Shown here one piece after another: positions 43,710 to 52,786 of a DNA stretch of 64,000 nt. The notes under the pieces are model-generated. The model was given only the letters and a program-made list of their open reading frames with translations, did not search any database and was not told where the DNA came from. Source of the DNA: Algoriphagus antarcticus (GTDB lineage Bacteria; Bacteroidota; Bacteroidia; Cytophagales; Cyclobacteriaceae). The translations under genes were made by a program, and so were the position numbers. Location of the stretch: contig NZ_MSSW01000010.1 of NCBI RefSeq assembly GCF_002150685.1, positions 104,654 through 168,653 of the forward strand, given 5' to 3'. Every line of letters begins with the position of its first letter. The stretch's first letter is position 1.

Positions 43710-44974
43710 TGGCTAAAACAGTAATCAATGTAGAAAACCTCTCAAAGCGCTATCGCTTAGGCTTAAAAGAAAAGAAGGCAGAAACACTAGCTGGCCAAGT
43801 GGCTAATCTAATCAAGTCTCCTTGGCAAAACTTAAAGCGACTTCGGGAGATGAGCCGTTTTGGAGTGGAAGATGAATCTGTATTTTGGGCGCTTAAGGAT
43901 ATTAATTTTGAAGTGAAGGAAGGAGAGGTATTAGGGATTATTGGAAAGAACGGAGCCGGTAAATCTACTTTACTCAAGATTCTTTCTCAGATCACAGATC
44001 CTACTTCTGGAAGAATAGAAATACAAGGACGCGTGGCTGCACTTTTGGAAGTTGGAACTGGATTCCACCCCGAGCTGTCTGGGCGAGAGAATATCTATAT
44101 GAATGGGACGATCCTGGGAATGACTAGGCGTGAAATTGATTCTAAGCTTGATGAAATAATCGATTTTTCTGGTGTTGAGAAGTTTATCGACACTCCTGTC
44201 AAATTCTATTCTTCAGGAATGAAAGTTCGTTTGGGCTTTTCAGTAGCTGCTCATTTGGAACCTGAAATTTTGATTATTGATGAAGTTCTTTCTGTGGGGG
44301 ATTATGAATTCCAAGCTAAATGTCTCGGAAAGATGGAGGATGTAAGTAAAAATCAAGGAAGAACCGTGTTGTTTGTTAGTCATAATTTGGAAGCGGTATC
44401 ATCATTATGTACTAAAGCCATTCTTCTGGAAAAAGGTCAAAATACATTTGTGGGATCATCGAAAGAAGTAGTAAATCACTATATAAATAAATTTAAAGGA
44501 AAAGGTAGTTTTAAAAAAGTTTGGGATTTGCAAGAAGGTTCAGGGGAGTATCCTATTAAAATGAAATCAATACAGATTCTTAATTCTCCCGAAGAGGGTC
44601 AAGCTATCGGACGTGAGCAAGATCTGATGATTGAAACCATATTCTGGAGTTTAAAGGATGAATTGAAACTAAACCTAAGTCTTCACTTATATGCTATCAC
44701 TGGGGAATGTATTTTTAATGTTTTTTCACAATTGCCTGCTCCAAACCTTAAAGATGGTATCCACACCTCACTATGCAGAATACCGGGAAACCTTCTTAAT
44801 GAGGGCTCTTTTTCTATTTCCATGATGTTTGTTAAGGACTCTTCAACTATTATTTTCAACCTTGATCATGTATTGCAATTTGAACTAGTCGAGAAGAATA
44901 GAATTGAAAGTAATTGGTATGGTAAAATTCCCGGATTTGTTCACCCAGAAGTTGAATTCCGAATTTATGATTAA
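43709..44974 (+). CDS. wzt: Polysaccharide exporter ATPase, Wzt, with C-terminal carbohydrate-binding-type domain
   Basis: 421 residues. Walker A IIGKNGAGKST (77-87), FHPELSGRENIYMNG (Wzt-specific), signature YSSGMKVRLG (167-176), Walker B ILIIDE (187-192). Residues from about 255 form an extra beta-rich domain (MIETIFWSLKDELKLNLSLH, FSISMMFVKD) like the Wzt C-terminal domain that recognises the polymer end. The Wzm partner is at 36.4 kb, 6.5 kb away; the intervening genes are acylation and sugar genes. The next gene starts inside its end. Confidence 0.9.
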   Translation: MAKTVINVENLSKRYRLGLKEKKAETLAGQVANLIKSPWQNLKRLREMSRFGVEDESVFWALKDINFEVKEGEVLGIIGKNGAGKSTLLKILSQITDPTSGRIEIQGRVAALLEVGTGFHPELSGRENIYMNGTILGMTRREIDSKLDEIIDFSGVEKFIDTPVKFYSSGMKVRLGFSVAAHLEPEILIIDEVLSVGDYEFQAKCLGKMEDVSKNQGRTVLFVSHNLEAVSSLCTKAILLEKGQNTFVGSSKEVVNHYINKFKGKGSFKKVWDLQEGSGEYPIKMKSIQILNSPEEGQAIGREQDLMIETIFWSLKDELKLNLSLHLYAITGECIFNVFSQLPAPNLKDGIHTSLCRIPGNLLNEGSFSISMMFVKDSSTIIFNLDHVLQFELVEKNRIESNWYGKIPGFVHPEVEFRIYD

Positions 44975-45911
44975 GCCTTTGGTTTCGGTTCTTATGATTA
45001 CTTATAATCATGAAGCCTATCTCAAAGAAGCCATAAATGGTGTTTTAGAACAGGAGGGTGATTTTGATTTGGAGCTGATTATTGCTGAGGATACCTCAAC
45101 CGATAATTCTAAAGTCATTATCAATGATTTTATAGCCAACCACCCAAAAGGAAACTTGATAAAATACACTCGTCATATTGAGAATATGGGGATGATGAAA
45201 AATCTGATTTGGGCGTATAACCAGTGCAACGGAGAATTCATCGCATTATGTGAGGGTGATGATTATTGGATCGATAAGTACAAAATAGAAAAACAAACAA
45301 GCTTCCTATCTGCAAATAAAGATTTCATGATATCATATCATCCTGCTATGGTTTTGCAGAAAAATGGAGAACTAGTGCCAGATTTTATAACTGAAAATTT
45401 TTTTAAATCTGAAAATTCGAATCAACTAGACTTAGCTATTTTTGGTAATTACATTCATACTCCTACGGTTGTATTTAGAAATACCCGAATGGAAATTCCT
45501 GCTTATTTCAAAGAATTATTAGTTGGAGATTTTTTTCTTTATTTGCTACTTTCAAAGAATGGAAAAATCAATCGAATGCCAGATTATTCTGCCGTATATA
45601 GGTTCCAAGTTGGATTTTTTTCTTCTCAGAATGCAGAAAAAATCCGCAATGATTTCAAGAAGTCATTGCGGATTTTTTATTTAAACTACAATCAATTTTC
45701 AATCAAATTAATTTTGTTTTTGAGGTTCCAAAATTCTAATCTCTTCCACAGAAACACCTTTATTGAAAAATCGAATTTGTCAAATAGCTTGGTTTTGAAA
45801 TTCAGGTATATCTCTGTTATTGAGGTTCTTCGTTCATTTAAAAACTTTTTATTCCGACACGAATACAGTAGAGTCTATGGTAAAAGGTTTATATATAATA
45901 TTTTGTTTTGA
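44967..45911 (+). CDS. Family 2 glycosyltransferase
   Basis: 314 residues from ATG at 44967, which directly precedes the conserved first strand (PLVSVLMITYNHEAYLKEAI); a GT2 has no use for the 21 extra residues of the longer frame. AEDTSTDNSKVI and LCEGDDYWIDKYK are the nucleotide and metal motifs. Eight-base overlap with wzt. Ends in a TTGA overlap with the next gene. Substrate unknown. Confidence 0.85.
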   Translation: MIKPLVSVLMITYNHEAYLKEAINGVLEQEGDFDLELIIAEDTSTDNSKVIINDFIANHPKGNLIKYTRHIENMGMMKNLIWAYNQCNGEFIALCEGDDYWIDKYKIEKQTSFLSANKDFMISYHPAMVLQKNGELVPDFITENFFKSENSNQLDLAIFGNYIHTPTVVFRNTRMEIPAYFKELLVGDFFLYLLLSKNGKINRMPDYSAVYRFQVGFFSSQNAEKIRNDFKKSLRIFYLNYNQFSIKLILFLRFQNSNLFHRNTFIEKSNLSNSLVLKFRYISVIEVLRSFKNFLFRHEYSRVYGKRFIYNILF

Positions 45912-46897
45912 AGGGGCTCGTTTTCACTCTTTGTTCTAATAATTACTTAGCGCATGCCGCTACTCTTGGGGATTCTATCTTGAAATCAGATCCTGCTGTG
46001 AAGTTTATCATCGGGTTGGTCGACAAAAAGGATTCTACGATAGACTATGGACAGTTTTCGGATTTTGAGATTATTCCCTGTTTTGAGCTGGGGTATGGTG
46101 AGTTTGACGATATGCTGAATCGGTACAATATCATTGAGTTTAATACGGCGGTTAAGCCTTTTTACTTTGAATACCTTTTTAAGAAATATCCTGACATAGA
46201 TCATATCTATTATATTGATCCTGATATCGTATTGTATCAACCCATAGAGATTCTGGATAGGGAGTGGGGGGATTCAGAGATCATGCTTACGCCGAATTTG
46301 ATTTATCTGACGGAGAAGCCTTCTTCTGGTGAACTGGCCTCACTTCGCCATGGAATTAATAATTTGGGCTTTATTGGATTAAAGCGAGGAGAGGAGTCCA
46401 TGAAATTGATTTCTTGGTGGAAGGAACGGCTTCGAGAGCACTGCCGCATTGATAAATGCTTTGGCATCTTCGTAGATCAGAAATGGATCGATTTGGCTCC
46501 ATTATTTTTTTCCAAGATCCGAACTGTAAAGCACCCTGGATGGAATATGGCTTGGTGGAATTTCAGTGAACGTAAGCTTATAAAAACTCCCGAAGGATGG
46601 TCTGTAAATGATTCGGAAACCCCGCTCGTCTTTTTTCATTTTAGCGGCTATAAACCAGAGAAGGATTTGACGACAGAACGCTGGGTAAGCAAAGAGTTTG
46701 ATGTGGAAGTGGGATCACCATTAGCTGAACTCTATCAAGATTATAAAACCCGACTGCTAAAATGGAATTATTCAGCCTTGTCAAAAATTAAGCCTTCGCT
46801 TGCTTTTTACCAAGCTCCGAACTCTATCAAACATCGAGTTGGGAAAAAGCTTAAATCAAAGATGAATAATCTAATCTATAGGCTGTTTCAGGTTTGA
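45908..46897 (+). CDS. GT8-like glycosyltransferase with DPD motif
   Basis: 329 residues, TTG start. FTLCSNNYLAHAATLGDSIL is the start typical of GT8-like proteins in Bacteroidota, HIYYIDPDIVLYQPIE holds the DxD motif (D104, D106), and GWNMAWWNFSERKL with FFHFSGYKPEKD complete the core. Retaining transferase expected from the family. Overlaps both neighbours by four bases. Confidence 0.82.
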   Translation: MKGLVFTLCSNNYLAHAATLGDSILKSDPAVKFIIGLVDKKDSTIDYGQFSDFEIIPCFELGYGEFDDMLNRYNIIEFNTAVKPFYFEYLFKKYPDIDHIYYIDPDIVLYQPIEILDREWGDSEIMLTPNLIYLTEKPSSGELASLRHGINNLGFIGLKRGEESMKLISWWKERLREHCRIDKCFGIFVDQKWIDLAPLFFSKIRTVKHPGWNMAWWNFSERKLIKTPEGWSVNDSETPLVFFHFSGYKPEKDLTTERWVSKEFDVEVGSPLAELYQDYKTRLLKWNYSALSKIKPSLAFYQAPNSIKHRVGKKLKSKMNNLIYRLFQV

Positions 46898-47880
46898 TTT
46901 CGATTGTTATCTGTTCATTTAATGGAATCTCCAGAATTAAAGAATGCCTTCAGGCAATAATTGAACAGGAGAATGAATCTCCAATCGAGTTGATTGTTGT
47001 GGACAATGCATCTACAGATGGGACTTCCGATTTTTGCTCGGGAATTCTGGAAAGTCAGCATAGCATTGCTGATTGGAAAGTCATTCAAGAATCTGTTCCA
47101 GGCCTAGTAAATGCCCGTTTGGCAGGTTTAAGAGCTTCAAAGTATAGCTGGGTTCTTTTTTGTGATGACGATAATCTTTTAGAAAGTGATTTTTTAAAAG
47201 TAGCGAACGACTTCATTTTAGGTGTATCAGATCAAGTAGGAGTAATCGGGAGTAAAGGGCTCGCCCATTTTCATGGACCTGAACCTTCATGGTTTTCAAA
47301 ATACAGTTCTTCCTATGCGGTTGGAGATCAATTGCCTGAGGGATTTGATAGCAAAAATTTAAATCATGTATACGGCGCTTGTTCTCTCTTTCGAAAAGAC
47401 TGCCTATTGAATTTATTTGATCGGGGCTTTCAACCTATCATGAAGGGTAGAACAGGGGAAAAGTCTATTTCTGGGGATGATGTGGAATGGTGTTGGTTGA
47501 TGCAATTGTCAGGTTTTGAAATAGCTTACAATTCAGAATTGAGATTTAAACATGTTTTGGAAAGTAGACGGCTGAATTGGAGCTATTACCTTGATTTGAA
47601 ACGAGGAATAAGTTCTGGAGCAGGTTTATTATTTTCCTATACGTACTTCCATCAGAATCCATTGGCTGGCTTAACTCTTTTTAAACTGGCTTTTAAAAAG
47701 GAGTTGTTACGGTATTTTCTTTTAGAAAAAAAATATGGCTTAAAGTGGGGAGGTGAAATAACTGATCCCCAAAAGCAACTAGCCTTAAAAATCATTCAAG
47801 CAAATCGGGCTTCATTTTCAAAATTTGAATCTCCCTCAAGGGCTCATTTTATTCAATTGAAGCACTATTTTGGATCCTGA
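46894..47880 (+). CDS. Family 2 glycosyltransferase
   Basis: 328 residues, TTG start directly ahead of ISIVICSFNGISRIKECLQA. VVDNASTDGTSD and WVLFCDDDNLLESDF are the nucleotide and metal motifs; SGDDVEWCWLMQLSGFE is a strong catalytic-side motif. Overlaps the next gene by 11 bases. Substrate unknown. Confidence 0.85.
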   Translation: MISIVICSFNGISRIKECLQAIIEQENESPIELIVVDNASTDGTSDFCSGILESQHSIADWKVIQESVPGLVNARLAGLRASKYSWVLFCDDDNLLESDFLKVANDFILGVSDQVGVIGSKGLAHFHGPEPSWFSKYSSSYAVGDQLPEGFDSKNLNHVYGACSLFRKDCLLNLFDRGFQPIMKGRTGEKSISGDDVEWCWLMQLSGFEIAYNSELRFKHVLESRRLNWSYYLDLKRGISSGAGLLFSYTYFHQNPLAGLTLFKLAFKKELLRYFLLEKKYGLKWGGEITDPQKQLALKIIQANRASFSKFESPSRAHFIQLKHYFGS

Positions 47881-48727
47881 ATTTTCCGTCATAATTCCAA
47901 CCTTTAATCGGGTAAAAACTCTGGGAAGAGCAATTGATTCAGTCTTAAATCAGATCTATCATGGTTTCGAATTGATTGTAATAGATGATGGGTCTGAGGA
48001 TGACACACCACAGTTTATTCAAGGGTTTTCCAAGGTGATTTATGATCGTCAGCAAAACCAGGGTGTTTGCGCCGCAAGAAATAGGGGTGCTGAAATAGCC
48101 ACCAAAGAATGGTTGATTTTTCTGGATTCAGATGATGAGCTTTCTCTAACTGCTTTAGCGGATTTTGTAGCAGCAATTAAAATTGCTCCTAAAAAGAATG
48201 TTTTTCTAAGTGGTTTTAAGAAAGTCAATTCTCAGACAGGAGAAATTGAAATTTTTCCAGCTAGCCCTAAAGGTTATTCTCCGCCACTTTCTGGAACTTT
48301 CGCGATACAAAGAGATGCGTTTTTCTCTGTAGGTCTATATGATATTGAATTGTCATATGCTGAAAACACGGAATTGTTTATGCGGCTTTCTCAGAATGGA
48401 GAGGCCCCGATCGTTTTAGAAGCTATGAGTTTGGTTTATTATGAATCCTTTTCTGGAGGAAGTAAAAACCTGATAAACATGGAAAAAGGGTTATTTAGAA
48501 TACTCGAAAAACATGCTGATCGGATGGATACAATTGACCGTTGGAATCTAAATCAGACCTTAGGGGTAATCCAGATGAGGATGGGGAAAAACGCAATGGC
48601 TAGAAAAAGTCTTTTTAAAGCTATCTGTTGTAGTCCTAAAAATTTTAAAACGTATGTGCGTTTTTTAGTCTCATGCCTCCCAATTATTTCGAGGAGAATT
48701 TATAAAACTAATCTTTCTCAAGTATGA
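47870..48727 (+). CDS. Family 2 glycosyltransferase
   Basis: 285 residues, TTG start. EFSVIIPTFNRVKTLGRAID, VIDDGSEDDT, ARNRGAEIATKEWLIFLDSD are canonical GT2 motifs. A helical tail (KNAMARKSLFKAICCSP) is TPR-like, as seen in some GT2 proteins. ATGA overlap with the epimerase gene. Confidence 0.85.
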   Translation: MDPEFSVIIPTFNRVKTLGRAIDSVLNQIYHGFELIVIDDGSEDDTPQFIQGFSKVIYDRQQNQGVCAARNRGAEIATKEWLIFLDSDDELSLTALADFVAAIKIAPKKNVFLSGFKKVNSQTGEIEIFPASPKGYSPPLSGTFAIQRDAFFSVGLYDIELSYAENTELFMRLSQNGEAPIVLEAMSLVYYESFSGGSKNLINMEKGLFRILEKHADRMDTIDRWNLNQTLGVIQMRMGKNAMARKSLFKAICCSPKNFKTYVRFLVSCLPIISRRIYKTNLSQV

Positions 48728-49860
48728 GAATTGACGTCGTATATGGTACTCGTCCAGAATTAATCAAACTTGCTGTTTTGATCCTTCAATTGAAAGAAGT
48801 ATTTGGAAACGAGTTGCGTGTAATATCTACAGGACAGCATAGAGAAATGCTTTTAGGATTGGAGGATTGGTTTGGCATTAAGCCAGATATTTCTCTGAAT
48901 ATTATGAAACCGGGACAATCTCTTGGTCACCTTTCTGGAGAGCTTCTAATTAAATTGACAGATGTCTATACTGATGAAAATCCTGATTTGGTAATTGTAC
49001 AGGGTGATACTCAAACAGCCTTGGCAGGTGCTCAAGCAGCTTTTTTTAAAGGTATAAAAGTAGCGCATGTAGAAGCAGGACTTCGGACTTATAAAAAGCT
49101 TTCTCCATTTCCTGAAGAGCTGAACCGTCAGTTTATTAGTAAAATTGCTGATCTACATTTTTGCCCCTCTGAAACCTCTCGCAAGTATCTTTTGGAAGAA
49201 AAAGTTGATTCAGCTGATATTTCAGTGGTGGGAAATACGGTCTTGGACGCATTAGCTTTTTCAAGAGAAAAAATTGAAAAGGATAGAATCTTTCCTATTA
49301 AATTAAAACCGTTCTTTGAAGGTGAAAAAACTGGGACTAAATTAATTTTGGTCACTTCCCATAGAAGAGAAAATCTAGAAAGTGGTTTAAAACAAATTTG
49401 TAATTCCATTTTAAAACTCGCTCAGACTAATCCTGATGTTCAGTTTGTTTTTTTACTTCACCATAATCCTGATGTAAAAAAGACTATGATGGATCTTTTG
49501 GGAGAAGGAAGGGAAAATTTAATTCTTCTTCCACCGCTTTCGTATCCTGAATTTTTAGCAGTTATGAATCGATGTTATTTCATCCTAACTGATTCAGGAG
49601 GTTTGCAAGAAGAAGCTCCTAGTTTTGGTAAGCCGGTTTTGTTACTGCGCTCTGTGACAGAACGACCTGAAGGGGTAGCCGCGGGCTGTGTTAAATTGGT
49701 AGGTGCTGAGTACGATTCAATCATTACCGAAGCACAAGAACTGTTGGACTCATTTTCATCGTATCAAAAAATGCTTGTAAAAGAAAATCCATTTGGTTCT
49801 GGAATAGCTTCTAAATTGATTGTTGAAAGGTTGTTGAATTATAGCACTTTAAATGATTAA
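48724..49860 (+). CDS. UDP-GlcNAc 2-epimerase family (WecB/WbpI-like)
   Basis: 378 residues. YGTRPELIKLAVLILQL, VQGDTQTALAGAQAAFF, VAHVEAGLRTY, PFPEELNRQFISKIADLHF, VTSHRRENLE and TDSGGLQEEAPSFGKPVLLL contain the catalytic aspartate, glutamates and histidine of WecB. It could make UDP-ManNAc, or act like WbpI on UDP-GlcNAc(3NAc)A, completing the pathway begun by the genes at 0-2.5 and 20 kb. By-eye comparison does not separate the two. Confidence 0.88.
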   Translation: MRIDVVYGTRPELIKLAVLILQLKEVFGNELRVISTGQHREMLLGLEDWFGIKPDISLNIMKPGQSLGHLSGELLIKLTDVYTDENPDLVIVQGDTQTALAGAQAAFFKGIKVAHVEAGLRTYKKLSPFPEELNRQFISKIADLHFCPSETSRKYLLEEKVDSADISVVGNTVLDALAFSREKIEKDRIFPIKLKPFFEGEKTGTKLILVTSHRRENLESGLKQICNSILKLAQTNPDVQFVFLLHHNPDVKKTMMDLLGEGRENLILLPPLSYPEFLAVMNRCYFILTDSGGLQEEAPSFGKPVLLLRSVTERPEGVAAGCVKLVGAEYDSIITEAQELLDSFSSYQKMLVKENPFGSGIASKLIVERLLNYSTLND

Positions 49861-50971
49861 TGTTTTTTATCGAGGGCCATTAGAACGGTCACGTTTAGGG
49901 TTTTTATTGGAACTATTTTCTAGTTTGAACAAGAAGGTTTCTTTTTTTTGGTTATTACCTCACCCAAAATTTTACAACAAAGATCATCAGGTGTTAGAAC
50001 CTTTTATGGTTTCCTTCCCCGCTATTGCTTATGTGATTATCCCTGCTGGGGTAAATCAATTTTTCACAGCAAGAAAAAAAGTCAAATCAATAATTAGTGA
50101 CCACGTAGACCCCATAGTAATTTCAATAGGGTTTACAGCAGCTTTTTTTATGCCTAGAAAACGGTCCAATAAGTACATCTGGTGTATAAATGGTATCCCT
50201 GAAGAATCCTTGCTGCACAAGAATACAGCTATGAAAAGAAGAGCCGTTTCTATCAAATGGGGTTTAGTAAGTAGATTTTATTCCCCTGATCTGGTAATTA
50301 CGGTCTCCAAAAGAATGAGTGTTTATGTTTCCTCGAAAATTTCTCAAGTAAAAACTATTTCTATTCCATTGAATGTGGACTTGGATCGCTTTCAAATGAA
50401 GAGAAATGTGGAACGGATTTTTTATACCTACTCGGGTTCAGGGGCTCCATGGCAAAACTTAGAGCAATTGAGTGAAGTGTGGGGAAGCTTAAATCAACTC
50501 GATCCAAGTATTCGATTTCGAGTAATCAGTAGAGATTCAAGAGCAAGGGTTTTGGGTAGTAAAGTTCCAAAAGAAGCAATTGAGTTTGTAGGAACTTCGG
50601 ATCTAGATGAACTAGCAGGATACTTAGAGCAGGCGGAGTTTGGATTTTTGATAAGACAGGACTCATTAGTCAATCGAGTTTCTTTTCCTACTAAACTATC
50701 TGAATACCTTGCTTCAGGCGCATGGGTGGTATCTTCGGATATTGATTGGGATGTTGCCGATTTAATAAAAAAACATTCGGTCGGTATTCTAGTACCGCCA
50801 TCTTGGAGTTCCGATCAAATTGCAACTCGGATTTTGGAATCTAGAACTGATTTTATTGATAAAGAACGACTAGAAAAAAGGTTGACAAATGCCTTAAAAG
50901 AGTTGAGCAAAGTGTATTGGTTGGAAGAGGGGAGGAAACAACTTCTAGAATCCAACATTTTTTTAAAGTAA
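49853..50971 (+). CDS. GT-B (family 4-like) glycosyltransferase
   Basis: 372 residues. N-terminal half is divergent; the C-terminal half has YTYSGSGAPWQNLEQLSEVW, EFVGTSDLDELAGYLEQAEF, and SFPTKLSEYLASGAWVVSSD, the donor-binding region of GT4-like enzymes. WCINGIPEESLLHKN in the middle fits the acceptor domain. It overlaps the epimerase by eight bases. Substrate unknown. Confidence 0.78.
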   Translation: MINVFYRGPLERSRLGFLLELFSSLNKKVSFFWLLPHPKFYNKDHQVLEPFMVSFPAIAYVIIPAGVNQFFTARKKVKSIISDHVDPIVISIGFTAAFFMPRKRSNKYIWCINGIPEESLLHKNTAMKRRAVSIKWGLVSRFYSPDLVITVSKRMSVYVSSKISQVKTISIPLNVDLDRFQMKRNVERIFYTYSGSGAPWQNLEQLSEVWGSLNQLDPSIRFRVISRDSRARVLGSKVPKEAIEFVGTSDLDELAGYLEQAEFGFLIRQDSLVNRVSFPTKLSEYLASGAWVVSSDIDWDVADLIKKHSVGILVPPSWSSDQIATRILESRTDFIDKERLEKRLTNALKELSKVYWLEEGRKQLLESNIFLK

Positions 50972-51017
50972 ATGATAATGGCTTCGGATGTAAATTCTCA
51001 AATGCAATAAGAAATCC

Positions 51018-51905
51018 ATGATTAAACTAGGAGGCTTTATTATTACTTTTCATCGTCCGGGGATCTTGATGGATACTTTGGATCAGGTTTTTAATCAAAC
51101 TTTTCCGCCAGAATTTATTTGGGTGATCGATAATTCTAAAGATGATCAGACGCTTAGCGCACTGATCAAGCGGGACGACAACAGAATAAAATATCATTAC
51201 ATGGGCTACAATGCGGGTCCTGCAGGAGCGGCAAAGAAAGGGCTGGAACTCTGTAGTGCAGAAGATCTTGCTTGGATTTATTGGGGACATGACAACGATC
51301 CCCCAAAGCATTTGGATACCTTCGAGAAACTCCTTGCAATCAAAGACGACAATCCTTTTTGTGGAATCCTAGGAGCAGTAGGCCATTTCTTTGATTATGA
51401 AAGAGGGTCAATCAAAAGGATCCAAAGTCGGTTGTTAGAACGAAAGATAAGTTTGGAAGTGGAGTGCTTGTCCGTTGGAATGAGCATGTTGGTTCATAGG
51501 GATGTCATTAAGGTAGGAGTATTTCCTGACCCTGACCTCTTTTTGGGCTTTGAAGAACTTGATTTTTGTTTGAAAGCCAAACGCAGGGGATTTGATATTC
51601 TGGTCAACTGTGAGTTATTTTTAAGACTCCGAAAAATGCAAAATGAAGTGGCCATTGAACGGTCTGATTATAAGAAAAAAGACAAGCTTGTATTGGAATA
51701 TTATTTCTTGAGAAACTTGCTCTATATCTCGGATTCACTGACACTCAATGCAATGAAAAAGCAGTTGATTTGGAAGTGGATCGGTAAATCAGTTTATGGA
51801 TTTCGATATGGTCTTAAGTATGGTGTTGAAAACTTCCGCTATATATTTTTAGCTTTCCTACATTATCATAAAGGTATCAAAGGTAAGACCTTATCGCTTG
51901 TCTAA
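51018..51905 (+). CDS. Family 2 glycosyltransferase with WGHDND motif
   Basis: 295 residues. GGFIITFHRPGILMDTLDQV, WVIDNSKDDQTL, and WIYWGHDNDPPKHLD in place of the usual DDD motif; FLGFEELDFCLKAKRRGFD is the acceptor-side motif. It resembles the next gene in length and layout, and the two overlap by eight bases, suggesting consecutive additions. Substrate unknown. Confidence 0.82.
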   Translation: MIKLGGFIITFHRPGILMDTLDQVFNQTFPPEFIWVIDNSKDDQTLSALIKRDDNRIKYHYMGYNAGPAGAAKKGLELCSAEDLAWIYWGHDNDPPKHLDTFEKLLAIKDDNPFCGILGAVGHFFDYERGSIKRIQSRLLERKISLEVECLSVGMSMLVHRDVIKVGVFPDPDLFLGFEELDFCLKAKRRGFDILVNCELFLRLRKMQNEVAIERSDYKKKDKLVLEYYFLRNLLYISDSLTLNAMKKQLIWKWIGKSVYGFRYGLKYGVENFRYIFLAFLHYHKGIKGKTLSLV

Positions 51906-52785
51906 TTATAGCTCACCTTCAGTCGCTTTGCTTCTGGTTACTTACAATCGGCCAGATTTATTGAAGCATTTACTCAATGCTGTACAGCACTTCAATTGGA
52001 ATTACACTGACTTTGTGATTGTGGATAATGCTAGTGATCCTGCCACTCAGCTGATTTTGGAAGAGTGTAAGTCTATTCTAAACCTTACCATCGTTTCACT
52101 AGCTGAAAACATTGGTCATGGAGCGGGTTTGGCTTCTGGCTTGGATCAGTTGAAGGAATTAAATACCGAGTTGGACTATGTAGTTTTTTTAGAAGATGAT
52201 AGTATTCCCAAAGCAAACTATTTGAGTTTTTTGTTGGCAAAAATTCAGGACACTCGATATTCAATGATTTCCTCTGCGGGTTCCTTAGTTAGCCTGGGAA
52301 AGCGTAGGGCGTTGAAACCGACTGATTCGGAGATTTTAACTGCTGACTTTGCTTTGTTTGATGGCGCAATTGCCCGGTTTCAAGATTTGCTAAAAGTTGG
52401 ATTTCCAGTTCGGGATTGGTTTATGATGTTTGATGATTTTGAGTATTGCTATCGGATTCGAAAGGAAGGGTTTAACATTGGAGTAGTGGCAAATCCGCAT
52501 TTGGAGATCTTACATGAAGGATGGGGTGGAGGAGTCTCACATTCTCACCTTTGGCGTTCCTACTATCAGTCACGAAACTATATCCTTTTTGTCCGTCTGC
52601 ATTTCACGTGGTGGAATTTTTTTGATTGCCTGATACTTCAAAACAAAAGACTTATAGGAGGATTGATTTCAGGCGCAACTTGGAATCTAACCAGAATGAG
52701 AGTGTTAGGAATTGGCGATGGATTAAAGAATTTTAAAGGGAAAAGTCTTAATCCAAAGACTCTGAAAAGAAATTTATTAAAATAA
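51898..52785 (+). CDS. Family 2 glycosyltransferase
   Basis: 295 residues, TTG start. VALLLVTYNRPDLLKHLLNA, FVIVDNASDPATQ, YVVFLEDDSIPKANY and WFMMFDDFEYCYRIRKEGFN are the expected motifs; EILHEGWGGGVSHSHLWRSY near the C-terminus is typical of the GlfT-like branch. The next gene starts one base after its stop. Confidence 0.84.
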   Translation: MSNYSSPSVALLLVTYNRPDLLKHLLNAVQHFNWNYTDFVIVDNASDPATQLILEECKSILNLTIVSLAENIGHGAGLASGLDQLKELNTELDYVVFLEDDSIPKANYLSFLLAKIQDTRYSMISSAGSLVSLGKRRALKPTDSEILTADFALFDGAIARFQDLLKVGFPVRDWFMMFDDFEYCYRIRKEGFNIGVVANPHLEILHEGWGGGVSHSHLWRSYYQSRNYILFVRLHFTWWNFFDCLILQNKRLIGGLISGATWNLTRMRVLGIGDGLKNFKGKSLNPKTLKRNLLK

Positions 52786-52786
52786 T

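Noticed and set aside
44904..44966. Longer start for the GT2 at 45 kb
   Set aside because: It would lie inside the wzt coding sequence for 71 bases and add residues ahead of the GT2 first strand; ATG at 44967 fits the family.
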